From Phialophora verrucosa (lineage: Eukaryota; Ascomycota; Eurotiomycetes; Chaetothyriales; Herpotrichiellaceae): DNA of 64,000 nucleotides. Both the position numbers and the translations under genes were made by a program. This document shows positions 52,760 to 63,724 of the stretch, one piece after another. Under the pieces are notes generated by a model. That model made no database searches. It saw nothing but the letters and a program-made list of their open reading frames with translations, and had not been told where the DNA came from. Numbering within the stretch: position 1 is the first letter of the stretch; every line of letters begins with the position of its first letter. The stretch is taken from assembly GCA_002099365.1 (NCBI GenBank), contig MSED01000005.1, positions 1,922,001 through 1,986,000 of the forward strand, read 5' to 3'.

Positions 52760-55185
52760 TCATAGACTGATCGTCGCGTTCTTCAAATCCGCGATTCTCG
52801 AGCTGGACCCCACCCAAAAGGTATAGTTTCCAGGGTCCACCTGATATTTGGCGCTGTTGTAGTATCCGAGTTCGTTCTTGTCGACGGAGAATTCCAGCTG
52901 TCGCGCCTCACCCGGGTGCAACTCGACTTTCTCAAAGCGAATCAAGCGTTTGTTTGGAAGCTCAATATCCGAGACTTGCTGCTGGCGGAAGTACACCTGT
53001 ACGACCTCCTTCCCGGTCACGTTGCCAGTATTGGTGACGGTGCAAGAGATCGATAATACGCCGTTTGGGTTCGAGACCGAGGCCTGAGGTGCAGAAATCT
53101 CAAATGTCGTGTAGCTCAAACCATAGCCGAATGGCATCGGAGCACCGTCTCGATCTAGGCAAGGGGAGCTCCAGTCGCCGGGACATCCGCTGAAACCCCC
53201 AGCGCCGCCGACGTTATCGGAAGGTAAGAAGTCGTAATAGATTGGGAATGCCCCCTCCGCTTGTGGCATGGTAATGGTAAGCTTGCCACTGGGATTGACC
53301 TGGCCAGTAATGATCTCGACAAGGGCGTCGGCGGAGAACTCGCCCCCGAGAAATTGGTGAAGGATTGCATTAGCCCTCATGGTGGAATTGTTCAAGACAA
53401 ACGCTTGACCACCATTTAGCACAAGAATTGTCGGAACTCCTGCGTCAAGAACAGCATCCAAGAGTTGTTGCTGGCTGCCCGGGAATGCTAGACTAGGATG
53501 GCTGAAGAATTCGCCGTCTGTACGCTGGTCGGTCGACGGGTCTAGGAAGTAGACGGACAAGGAGCCCAGCGCTACGACAGCAACGCCGGCGTCCTTGACG
53601 GCAGCCACGGCCTCTTGGATACCTGTACTGTCGTTCGCGTTGGTGGTCAGGATATCAACACCTTTCACATACAGAACGTTGGTGGGGCCAAGGCGTGCTT
53701 CCAGGCTGTCTTTGAGAGTCTGACCATGTAGTGGATCGGCAGCGGTTGACGGGGCATAAGAGCCAGGATCCAGTATGTCACCAAAAGGCCCAACTAGCGC
53801 GATCTTTGAGACGTTGGCTTGTGGCAGAAACCCGTCATTCCTCAGCAATACGATGGCCTCTCGTGAAGCTTGGCGGTTGATTTCCAGGTGCCGAGGAGCG
53901 CGAAGAGTTCGATTGAGATCCCCCAGCGCCGGCAAGGGAAGGTCAAACATGCCGGTCTCAAACTTGATGATCAAGTGCTGAAGGACGGCTTCGTTGACAA
54001 GGTTTACGATCTCTTGATCATTCGAGCTGTTAACCAGAAAAGGGAAGCATGCGGGCTGGCCGGGCGCCAGTTCAAGCTGCAACCCAGCTCGAAGTGCTTT
54101 TATCGCGGCGTCCTTGGGTGATGCGGCCACTTTGGATTCGGTGTACAAATGCAATATGCCCAATGCATCAGACATGATCAAACCTTGGAATCCCATCTCC
54201 GAGCGAAGCATACCCTGTAAAAGAGCTGCGTTCATTGACATTGGAGTCCGGTCGACGCTGGAATATGAGACCATGATCGCCGTTGGATTTTCTTTGAGCA
54301 CTCGGATGTAAGGTATAGCCAAGTCATTGTACAGATGGTTGACACCGCCATCCATGCTGGCGGTATTGACGCCGCCCATACCTTGGCCGTACAAGAAGTG
54401 CTTGATTGTTGTTCCGACTTTGATATAGCCATTTTCGTCCCGTTCCTGCATGGTACGGACGTATCGAGCGGCAAACTCTCCGATCAAGTAGACATCCTCG
54501 CCGTACCTAAAGGCTGGGTCAGCCCAGCGTTAACCTACAACAGTGGACAAGGCAACTCGAACTGACATCTCCCCGACGCGGCCATTTCGGGGATCCTTGG
54601 CTACGTCAAGCTCCGGACTGAGTACCCAATGTGTCCCGAGTGCCATATTCTCGTCACGAATGGCAGCAATGACCTGCTCGTACATGGACAGATTCCAGGA
54701 GGTGGACAGAGACAGTGTTGCCGGGAATATTGTGCCGCCAGGTACATAGATGCTGTTGACCGAGTCGGTGACAGTAATCCACGGCACTTTGGAGCTATTC
54801 AACTGCTCTTCTCGTACCATGTTGGCGTACGGCAAGACATCTTGTGCCTGGTTGAGCTGTGAGCCATAGCCTGAGCCTCGTCAGCTTGTGGTTGTCGAAT
54901 CTTTCGGGGGAGAGTTGGCTCACTCAGAATACCATGCTGCAAGGGGAACAGTGTATTCCATGTTGTCCGATTAAACGTGGCGTTGGGCTGGAGCAGTTGG
55001 CGGATGCCACCCATCTGGGCTATCTTCTCCTCCCAGCTAAGCCGAGGCAACAGATCTTCAGCTCGTTGAGCAGCAGAAAGAGACTTGTTTTGCCATGCCG
55101 AACTGCCCTCTCTAGGCAACAGGACGGCAGACAAGGCTGCGGGGATGCTCAGAGCGAACAGAGACAGGGGGAAGAAGCCAGCCAT
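52760..55185 (-). CDS. Secreted GH3 family glycoside hydrolase
   Basis: A retaining exo-acting glycosidase of family 3 (beta-glucosidase, beta-xylosidase and related activities). Exons 54924..55185, 54567..54870 and 52760..54506 give 770 residues. Residues 1-19 are a signal peptide ending SIPAALSA, and several N-x-S/T sites follow, so it is secreted. The catalytic barrel includes the substrate-binding KH pair at 224-225 (TTIKHFLYGQG) and the nucleophile Asp302 in GLIMSDALGI. The (alpha/beta)6 domain runs from about 400, with IVLLRNDGFLP opening it. The C-terminal fibronectin-III-like domain begins at about 640. SDALGI instead of the usual SDW of beta-glucosidases points to a less common subgroup, so I do not assign an exact substrate. 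It lies 801 bases upstream of the sulfatase. Confidence 0.93.
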
Positions 55186-56240
55186 TTCGACGGTGAATGA
55201 GATCCTTAGCCGAAGAACTTGCTCTCGCCATAGAGTCTCTCTTTATATACTTTTGCGTAGGCCGGCGAGTAGCTCGCCTCATGAACCTTCGCATGAAAAG
55301 TCCACAAGACCCCATCACAGTAAGTATAATAGTCTCCGCGAGACGTTCGGACTGCAGTTAGCGGCAGCCAAGATCGTGCCGTGCTGGGACATAACGAGGT
55401 GCTGCCCCAAGGGCTTGCCAGGTTTCTCTGGGAAGAGTAGAACTCCGATAGTTGGCAGTTTGTATTGCGGACCTGAAGCAGTCTACGCACGTCGCCCTGC
55501 TGCCCTCCCCACGGGCCGTTTTCGTGCGGAGGTCACGGCGGAGGGTTTGGTGTGGAGAGCTTTTGCGGAGATTTGTTGACGAGGGAAAGATTGGAATGGC
55601 GAAAGGAGCTACGGATCTCGGTTTAAACTTGCGACTGGCCGTTCTCTCCATTTGTCTCAAGCTCCGGGCGTCGGCCGAAGTGGCGACTCGCCATATGCCG
55701 TCCGATCCAGAGGAGTCTGACCCGTCTGCGAGTTACCTGAAAGTATCCATCGGTCCTGCTTCCACGTGAGGAAAGAAAGAGTTCTCCCGGGGTAGAAAGC
55801 CCGCACATTCGACAAGCTAGCGATCTACCGAAGCGTACGCTAGCAGGCTGTATTCGTTCCTCCTTCCCAGCCGGAATGATATCAGAGTAGTTCCTGTTGT
55901 GTTGCGACTCTTTCGACCGCATTTCCCGGGTCCCTGCTTTCCTGAGGCGGTACACAAGTGCCTCCGTGCTCTTCGGAACATGTAGGCACTGGTCTTCAGA
56001 GAATGTGGGTATAGCAACCACCCAATGTTCACACAATTCCCGTGTAAATGTGCGACTCGATACGATATGTTTGCAATGATCATAGACGGTCGAGCCATGC
56101 GCCGGAACCATTTTCTTTGGCAGAACAGGGGCCTGGATCTTCCGCCGAATTGTATTCTCTGAAGCAATATCTCCACTTCAACTTCGCCCGAACTGCACTC
56201 AACGCTTCCTTCTCGAAATTAGGTGGACATCCAGAGCCGA
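55186..56240. promoter_or_regulatory. GH3 promoter spacer
   Basis: 1055 bases between the GH3 start and the stop of the second MFS gene. Frames at 55206-56250 on both strands overlap and show no domain. A TATA box for GH3 lies at 55241-55250. Confidence 0.5.
55241..55250 (-). promoter_or_regulatory. TATA box of the GH3 gene
   Basis: GTATATAAAG on the minus strand, about 57 bases before the ATG at 55185. Sequence and spacing fit a regulated fungal core promoter. Confidence 0.65.
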
Positions 56241-58065
56241 TCACGCCTTCACTTCGACATGCGTGGTGCCCATGCCCTTGGCTTTGAGCTCGTGCTCCGC
56301 TGCTTCCATATTCGCAGCACTGATTTGAGTCTTTTCTGAGCCGAAGACAGCTTCCATGTCTTCGAGTGATTTTCCAGTGGTCTAGAACTGAGGTCAGCAC
56401 ACTCTTTAATACCGACGTAGGAGCGGTCATTTCTTACTTCTTTGATGACAAACCAGGCGTAAACCACCAGTGCGAAATTGAAGATGGCAAACATCAAGAA
56501 TGTCTTCCACCCTAGGTTGTCGACAGCATGTGGAGTGGCTTGGGAAAAGACAAAATTGAACAGCCATTGCGTGGCGGTGCCGATAGCAATACCTATCTCT
56601 CGAGTCCGGTTCGAGAAAATCTCACCCGTGTACAGCCAGGAGACTGGGCCGAAGGACATGTTATACGCCGCTAGGCAATAGGTTAGCTGGCCTCATCAGA
56701 AGGGAAGGTTCGCGATGGCCATACCAGCTTCAAGATAGATCATGGTGATACTGGCCGCTCCCGCCGGCGAGACGCTTGTTTGGTTCTTGCTGGGAGGATG
56801 AGTGGCAGTGAGGCAGGCCACAATAAGCATCAATGAGCCCATCGCACCCGCGCCACCCATCAAAGCCCCCTTTCTGCCAACTCTTTCGACCAAGAAAGCG
56901 AGGAAGATGAAACACGACACGACTTTGATGACACCGAAGAAGCCACTGATAAGGAGTTTCGAGTTACCGGCCCCAACAGTCTGAAATACCTGCGGCGCGT
57001 AGTAGGCGAGCGAAGTGTTACCAGTGAGCTGCACGCCAATCTGTAATGTGATGACAACAAAGACGCGCCAGCGGTTGGATGGCAGCAGCATCTCTTTCCA
57101 GGTCAATCCTTCCGTGGCATGAATCTCGGCGTCGATCCCAGCAAGAATCTCTGTCATCCTAGACATCATCAGCAAAGCTTTGACAAGGGGAGCGTGACCA
57201 CAGACTCAGCGCGGACCTCTTCACTGTCGCCACCACGAACCCATATGAGTGACTTCATTGCCTCTTCATGCCGGCCGCGTTTTGCAAGCCAGCGAGTGCT
57301 CTCGGGCAGGATAAGCATGCCCAACCCGAGAAGGCCGCCAGGCACAAGTTGCAGGCCGATAGGGACTTGCCATTGGCGAGTCCCAGACGCCATTTTCGTC
57401 GAAACAGCATAGTTGACCCAATAGCTGGTCATCACTCCAAGTGTGAAGAAGAACTGAAACATGCTGCCGAGTTGTCCACGAATATTCTTAGGCGCCATCT
57501 CCGCGCTGAACATGGGGATCATGACGGTGGCCATGCCAACACCAACACCGGAAACGACTCGGGCGGCGTAGAAGGCCCCAAGGTGATGTGTGTTGATCGT
57601 TTGGACTACCGCTCCGATGCTATGGTCCGGGAACATCAGAGACAGGCTTCTTGAGAGATGCGGTCAAAACAGCCAGAGGCGTTTGTTTCGGACTGGAGAA
57701 AAGCCCCGCCACCGACATGAAGAGGAGAGGAGGTAATTACCAGAAAATGATAGAAGCCAGGGCGATGGACCATCGTCGACCAAATCGTGCGGTGAATGGC
57801 CATGTGAAGAAACACGCGAAGAACGCTGCGCACCCGTTAACGAGCTGCCATATCCCATCAAGAAAAACGCACCTCCTGCCTGAAGAAGACTGTTGGAATT
57901 TGAGGCCACAGTCGTCTTTCGAGAATCGCTGTAGCGGAAATCGGCTTGGAACGACTTTAGAGTGAGGACGCCACCAATGATGCCCGTGTCGTATGCGAAC
58001 AGAAACGACCCGAGACAGCAGGCCGCTACAACAAAGAAGGCCCTGAATGTCCCAAGGGAAAGCAT
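56241..58065 (-). CDS. MFS sugar/quinate-type transporter
   Basis: A second twelve-helix MFS porter, closer by motif to the quinate-permease-like branch of sugar porters. Exons 57873..58065, 57741..57825, 57206..57619, 56725..57158, 56438..56670 and 56241..56381 give 499 residues, all six junctions in frame; the introns are 46-131 bases. Signatures: FLFAYDTGIIGGV in helix 1, ARFGRRW in the 2-3 loop, RVVSGVGVGMATVMIPMFSAE in helix 4, LPESTRWLAKRGR after helix 6, VERVGRKGAL in the 8-9 loop, and the MSFGPVSWLYTGEIF stretch in helix 10. The more broken gene structure and different motifs show it is not a recent copy of the porter at 45350. It sits between GH3 and the zinc-cluster regulator, so import of the sugar or sugar acid released by GH3 is a reasonable guess. 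Confidence 0.92.
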
Positions 58066-58687
58066 GTCGATTGTGTAAGAAGGTATGAATTGGTGGATGT
58101 CGAAGTGTACGCTGGACGTAAGACTCGTGAATCACCTTTGAGAGGCAAGACCTTCGAATATGTAGCTCGACTGGATTGATGACTGAAATTGTCAAGGAAC
58201 TCAAAGCCTGGAACGATTTCCCCAGTCGCATAACTCCATAAGCCGTCCCGGCCTACAGTGGATTGGGGCTCCTCAAGGACGAAATGCGGGTGAGAAGGCT
58301 CGGCATCTGGGCTAGGTACCCCGGACATCTGCCCCAGGACTAGCAAACCGACATCCGCGCTGAGATTCGGGGCCGACATCCGCCACCTAGCCGTCTTCCC
58401 GAGTCAGACGGAAGTTGCTTCAAGGCGTCATCACCGATCTCGGATACAATGATACGCGGCATGGTCCGAAACGAATACCGACGCCAGCCTTGCGTTTTTA
58501 GAGGTCCGTTCGTCAAAAAGCCCGGTCAGGACATACGAAACTGCGGAAGGTCTCCTTCAGCAACTTTTGCCAGTTACCGAATTCCTCTAAGACCAGTGTC
58601 TCTGAAGTAGCAGTGTGTGTCTCTGCTGGGGCGCGGCCTTCGCCCGATATATCGCCATCGAAGTATACGACCAGCGACTCAGGGCTC
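58066..58687. other. Spacer between co-oriented genes
   Basis: 622 bases: promoter of the second MFS gene and 3' end of the double-cluster regulator. Frames at 58026-58379 and 58513-59010 are shadows. Nothing else seen. Confidence 0.5.
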
Positions 58688-60748
58688 CTACTCACACCAA
58701 GGGAAGGAAAGTGGCAGTGAAGAGAATGTAGACGGGCCTCCATGCTGATCAGGTTGCAGGAACTCCGTACCGGGTTGCGGTACATAGACCAGGGGTGAAT
58801 CGGACCGGAAGCCCCTATCCTGTTCCAAAGAGAGAACCCGGTACATGTTGCGATATCGAGTTGATGGAGTTCCGTTGCTGACGCTGGATGGAGAGACCAC
58901 AGATGAGGGCTCCCCGTCCTCAAACTCTGCCTGTCGTAACAAACTGTGAATAGCCAGACGCTGTTTTGCCCTTGCCACTTCGGAGAGCACCGGGTCCCGA
59001 TTCTGTTCATTTGGAGGAGATCGGAAGATGAGATTCGTCCAGTCGTTGGCAGAAGAGGTGCAGGTGATGATCAAACTTTCCAGATCTTTCAGGATGGGAC
59101 CGACGGGCGCCGAATGACGAAAGAACCGCTTGATCGCGGCCAAACACAGTTCTGCTCGACTGATGGCATACTCTTTGGTCAGCTGCGAGCTTCCTGTCTG
59201 GGCGTTTGCAAGAAACAATACAAGTCGGCAGGCGTGATAGCCGCAGATGGCTGCGTCATACTCTAGGATCGGAGCAGTTGCGCAATGAGCATTGACATCC
59301 GAGAGAGTTTGAATGATAGAAAGCGAACTTTCGGAGCATATGTGAACCGCGTCGGTTGTGCCCTCTGCATCGAGACCGGCCAGGACTATTGTAGGAGCGG
59401 CTTCCGGATAGCCAGTGAGCAGTAGTCGGTATAGATCACAGCGACATTGATGCCATGACAGCTGCATGACCAAGTGCCGGGCTAGCCAAGGAGTAGAGAC
59501 AAGCTGGGTCACGCCTGTCGTCAGGGAGTCCGAATTTGCTGGCATCTGATTTCGTAGGTGATTGAGCTCGTTATGAAAGCTTCGGATCAGCTTGAGTAGT
59601 TGTGGAAAGGGCTCGTCGCAGAGTGTGATTGAGCGATTCAACTTCATGATATCTCTTCGTATCGATGTCAGTTTGACGAACAGACCATAAGCGCCCCCTT
59701 CCAGATACAACGATGGCGCCGAGTCCTGGAAGTGTTCCTCGCGATTCGGAAGTTGTAGATAGACGTTTTCAAATGGTAGCAGCTCGTACTCGGGCAGCCC
59801 AATCGAGAAATACAACTCCTGAATTTTCAACGACCACAAAGTGCGGCGTCGCACCTCGTTGCTGACCAGGTCCAAGTCATGCCTTTCGTGATTGAGTCTC
59901 ATTGCTGCGGCGGCTCTAGCGGCAAGACCAGCGAGCATGAAGGCTCTGTGCGAAGCGCCAGTATCGACGCGATAGGCCACACAGAGAATCAGGGCCTGAA
60001 GTCGCGCCATGCTGGGGCTCTCCAAATGCTGCCAGACCAACTCCTCGCTTTTCGAAACCCATGCCAGGCTTCGATCTCGGGCCGTTGGCTCCGTCTTTTG
60101 TTGGAAAACAGTGATGCCACATATGGCCAAAACCAATGCTTCGTCCAGGGTGCCATCCGCCAGCCGCTCTTTAGTCGTTCTTGGATGGAGGAAGGAGAAG
60201 GATGGGACTGGGTGAAGGACTTTGAAGAATTCATCCACGAGATTGCTAGTGAACAGGTCAGGTCCGAAATTGACAGGACTCTTGGGTAGGTTGTGGCCGG
60301 GAGCTTCTATTCCAAGTTCCACCCCTGTAGGTTCGCTGCTGTGCACTGGGGTGTCCGGAGCTGATGACATCGTAATATCTTCGGGAACCAGACCCAAAGG
60401 CGCTTGCTGACCTTGTGTGACCAACGCTTCGGGTTGATGAGGCGTGGCGTAGACGCAGACCCATTTCTTCTTGCCGCAGTTCGAGCATTGAGGGATGGCC
60501 TGGTTACAACGACTTTTCTGTTTGCGACATTGCAGGCAGGCATTCCCGCCGCGAATTTTTCGAGGCTGAGTTGTCGTTATGATCGCAGAGACGCTTCCGG
60601 ACGAGTTGTCCTGAGAGAAAGAACATGCAAAGCCGAGTCTTTGGCAGGGCTCGCAACCAGGAGATCTTCCATGGCAGCGCACTTTTCGATGGTAGCACTG
60701 CTCGCAGCTTTTCTTGGTTCGTCGAGCAGCAGCAGGCTCTGCACCCAT
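58688..60748 (-). CDS. Transcription factor with two tandem Zn2Cys6 clusters
   Basis: A 686-residue regulator. Unusually it carries two complete binuclear zinc clusters in series: residues 15-42 (C15, C18, C25, C32, C35, C42) and residues 71-98 (C71, C74, C81, C88, C91, C98), joined by a 28-residue Ser/Thr-rich linker. Each is followed by a few basic or aromatic residues but no clear coiled coil. The fungal transcription-factor middle-homology domain spans about 175-560, with FFKVLHPVPSFSFLHP at its start and the RRRTLWSLKIQELYFSIGLP signature near 310. The ATG at 60748 starts closest to the first cluster; the frame stays open to 60946 with other ATGs, but a gtgagt-containing stretch there suggests leader or intron. 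It closes the minus-strand sulfatase-GH3-porter group and is the obvious candidate to control it. Confidence 0.9.
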   Translation of the reverse strand: MGAEPAAARRTKKSCEQCYHRKVRCHGRSPGCEPCQRLGFACSFSQDNSSGSVSAIITTTQPRKIRGGNACLQCRKQKSRCNQAIPQCSNCGKKKWVCVYATPHQPEALVTQGQQAPLGLVPEDITMSSAPDTPVHSSEPTGVELGIEAPGHNLPKSPVNFGPDLFTSNLVDEFFKVLHPVPSFSFLHPRTTKERLADGTLDEALVLAICGITVFQQKTEPTARDRSLAWVSKSEELVWQHLESPSMARLQALILCVAYRVDTGASHRAFMLAGLAARAAAAMRLNHERHDLDLVSNEVRRRTLWSLKIQELYFSIGLPEYELLPFENVYLQLPNREEHFQDSAPSLYLEGGAYGLFVKLTSIRRDIMKLNRSITLCDEPFPQLLKLIRSFHNELNHLRNQMPANSDSLTTGVTQLVSTPWLARHLVMQLSWHQCRCDLYRLLLTGYPEAAPTIVLAGLDAEGTTDAVHICSESSLSIIQTLSDVNAHCATAPILEYDAAICGYHACRLVLFLANAQTGSSQLTKEYAISRAELCLAAIKRFFRHSAPVGPILKDLESLIITCTSSANDWTNLIFRSPPNEQNRDPVLSEVARAKQRLAIHSLLRQAEFEDGEPSSVVSPSSVSNGTPSTRYRNMYRVLSLEQDRGFRSDSPLVYVPQPGTEFLQPDQHGGPSTFSSLPLSFPWCE

Positions 60749-61415
60749 CCTTGCACTCAAGCAAAGACCATCTCCATCATCTTGGAAGATCACGAGGACA
60801 TGGTGTTCGTAGAGGAGATCTGGTTCAAGTGAAAGTGTTGCTGGTGGAGGACCGGATGGAATCACAAGCAGAGTACGGGCGAGCATAAATACGTCACTCA
60901 CGTGTTTAGACTCCACCAGACTGCTGCTGGAAACCGAGAACACCAAAAACTGTCATCGAAACAATTCGCGATAGTCCTCAAAATTATTCTTTGAGTACTA
61001 GCACTTCATCGGGGCCGTTCCAATTAATTCACGAGGGTCTAACGCGGCGGTACTGATGGAGTCGGCCAGCTATTTCACTGACTTGTACCTTACTTAATTA
61101 TGTCAGTGACAAGTCAGCTTTCAAGGACTGTTTGAAGACGAAGGTTTTGGATTATCCTCTATTTGTTACCTTACCACGCAGTGTAGGTGTCTGTGACGCG
61201 AATTCCCTGATTAAGGAAGAGGCTTCATTGTCATTACGCAGCACGGAGTCGATGAATGATCAGATCCTCTTTCTTTGTGGTCTTCGGTCTCGAATGCCTA
61301 AGTATTCCCTCTTCTCTCACATTTTTCCCGCCGCGCCGAATAATTATTAGGTGGGTGATTCGACTGACGAGGCCTGGTTGTGGACAGAGGAACAAGTCCG
61401 TGGTCACGGATCCAA
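60749..61415. other. Spacer with regulator promoter
   Basis: 667 bases upstream of the double-cluster regulator and downstream of the glutathione transferase. Short frames only; none supported. Confidence 0.5.
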
Positions 61416-62316
61416 TCAAAGATTAGCCCTATTGTCCTCTTGACCACCCTCACCCTTGCCCTTCCACCCCGGCACCGCCCTCTCCCAAACCTCATCCACC
61501 GGCGCAACAGCCTTCTTCCACCCCTCGCGCGCACTGACCCTCTCCCACCATCGCTTCAAGTTCGGCCGCCCGACAAAGACATCCACGCACTTCTGCACGG
61601 CGTACACGCACGGCATGTAGAAGATGTCCACGAGGCTGAACTCCCCATTGCCGCCGCCCATATACGGCATCGAGGCCAACGCCTTGTCCAGCCCATCCAG
61701 ACACTTGTCGAGTCTAGGTCGATGGCGCGCAAGGACCGCTTCGTCCGAGGGGTTGCCCAGCGCTCTGGTTTCCTGTAGTTTTAGCTTGCTCGCACACTCA
61801 AACATCCGCAGACTGGGGACTCACGGCCTGATAATCATCTCAGCGAGGACAGGACTGACGTGCACGTCGAATTCAGTGGCCTCGACGACGAGGCGCATTT
61901 CCCAGATCGCTCGGGATGCGCGGGCTTGATCTCCATCCTGATCCTGCTGCCCGAAATGGGGAATCAAGGCCGGCCCTACGTCGGCGTGCTTCTCGCAGAG
62001 ATAGCGGCAGATGGCGCGGGATTCGAAGATGGCGACCCCATCGTCGAGTTCCAGCAGCGGGGCTTTGCCGAAGAGGGACTTTTCAAGGAAGTCGGGGGTC
62101 TAGTCACCATAGGGGTTGGAAAGTTAGCAAAGGCTCTGCCAGACACGGCTAGAGTACGTAGGCGTGCGCGTGCTCCGAGCGCTCACTCACCTTGTGTGTA
62201 CCGTGGATGAGGTCGACGGGGACGCGGACCAAGTCCGTGATACCTTTCTCGGCGATGACAAGTTCGGGCCGTAGACAGTTCCACGAGAGTGGTGAGGTGT
62301 AGAGCTTGAGGGGCAT
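61416..62316 (-). CDS. Glutathione S-transferase
   Basis: A cytosolic glutathione transferase that conjugates glutathione to electrophiles. Exons 62191..62316, 61825..62099 and 61416..61764 give 249 residues. The thioredoxin-like N-terminal domain opens MPLKLYTSPLSWNCLRPELV. The glutathione-binding segment reads GKAPLLELDDGVAIFESRAICRYL, with the cis-proline in KAPLLE and the ESRAI pair. The helical C-terminal domain includes MPYMGGGNGEFSLVDIFYMPC, the conserved N-capping and hydrophobic-staple region. The last intron has a clear gtgagt donor; I place its acceptor so that RP joins ALGNPSDE (61764). A shorter version ending at GCGAG (about 61789) would also keep frame and add eight residues. 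The class appears close to the fungal theta/phi-like group. It is next to the sugar cluster but has no evident role in it. Confidence 0.9.
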
Positions 62317-62859
62317 GTTGATGCTGGCACTGCTGATACTAATACTATCGATGCTAGGGTCAAGGGTAGACTATCTCAGTCTGCTCTTCTTGGTCAGCGG
62401 ACTCGGCTCGCATCAGGAGCGATAGAAACGGCCGGGTTGTGGCGCCCATTGTATAGTGCCCAAATCGCGGCTATCCTGGGGCTATCTGCAAACACCCTCT
62501 AACGTTATGCTGACATATACTCGGCGTGGGTGTCCAAGCAGGGCGCGTACTCGGCTATACTTCGCCAGGACAATGATTCCTAACGTTATTAGCATTTATG
62601 CTGGGAGTCATCGAAGTCAGCGCCGGCAACAAAGGTAAGGAAGAAGAACCAAGATGGAGGTTGTCTCAAACTCGTGGTAGGAATCATACACTATTGGTAC
62701 AGTGGAGCTCCTTTTCGGTTAAACATACGGACAGACCGGGTACTGGTTGACGGTCGTCTACTATGAGTTACCATCACATGCATCAAACCGCGGGAGAATC
62801 CACATCAGATGTCGCTTTTCATTCCATGCGATTCCTCCTTCGATAGACTGGAATGCATC
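62317..62859. other. Spacer between co-oriented genes
   Basis: 543 bases with no supported gene; holds the glutathione transferase promoter and the end of the next transcript. Confidence 0.5.
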
Positions 62860-63724
62860 TCAACTCGTTAGTTGATCGAAGCCAATCGAACCCACATCGG
62901 TGGTGATCTTTGTCTTCAAGCCACTCTGCTGGCGGTCGAAATACCACGACACGGCGCTCGTGAGGATCTTGACCGCGATATGAGCAAGGGACATGACCCA
63001 CGATGACCCCTGGCGAGATAGCAATCAGTATTCGTCTCGACTCGAGTTGCACGTCACGAAGCCTATAGCTTACCTGAAGCTTGCACAAGCCTTCAAAGTC
63101 CACCTGCCCTCCGATCTGTTGTTGAATTGCCCTGGCCTTGTCGGTGCAACTCCAACCCCACAAGTCTTTCTCCGTCTTCTCGACCCTGTATACAATGGAA
63201 ACGACGAGCCAAGTGACGATGTGCACCGCCACGTAGATCAAGCTGAATGATGCGGCCTTGCGCTTGGAGCGGCAGCAAAGCGCGATAAGCGTGGCCAGAG
63301 CGACGAGAGAGGTAACGATGGACGCGGCAGCGAACATGAAGGTCGGCCACACGACGCTGTCCTTGGCCCAAGGGCCCCATGGTCGGTCTTCGATGTAGAT
63401 GTCACTGGTGGAATAGAATTTGTAGAGCACATATATCATGATGGACTCGATGACGGCAGAAATGAGGCCGGAGATGACGTTCGAGGCTGCCGACACAATT
63501 TTTGTCCAGCGCCGAACTCGTTGATAATGCCGGACGAGCCAGTCGCGTTTGGGGTTGCACTGGGACGACGACCCGTCGGATTGGGTGGACCACTGTCGCT
63601 CGTGGTGCCCGGTGTCGTGGAGCAAAACCGCCGAGTAGTTCGAATAGACGCCTGACTTGTCGGTGCTGTGTCTTGGGCCGAACTGCGTGGCTTGGAGAAC
63701 AGTCTGGAGGATTTTGGGTGTCAT
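62860..63724 (-). CDS. Four-helix membrane protein, unknown function (paralogue B)
   Basis: Exons 63074..63724 and 62860..63009 give 266 residues. An N-terminal soluble stretch of about 75 residues precedes four hydrophobic helices: SAASNVISGLISAVIESIMI, then FMFAAASIVTSLVALATLIA, then FSLIYVAVHIVTWLVVSIVY, and in the last exon WVMSLAHIAVKILTSAVSWY. The loop between helices 3 and 4 carries LWGWSC and later FEGLCKLQ, and the intron follows directly in phase 0. This matches the W-x-W-S-C and F-x-x-M-C-x-E-L pattern and the intron placement in the gene at 34771-35618. I take the two as distant members of one family, probably plasma or endomembrane proteins. No function can be assigned. Confidence 0.78.
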
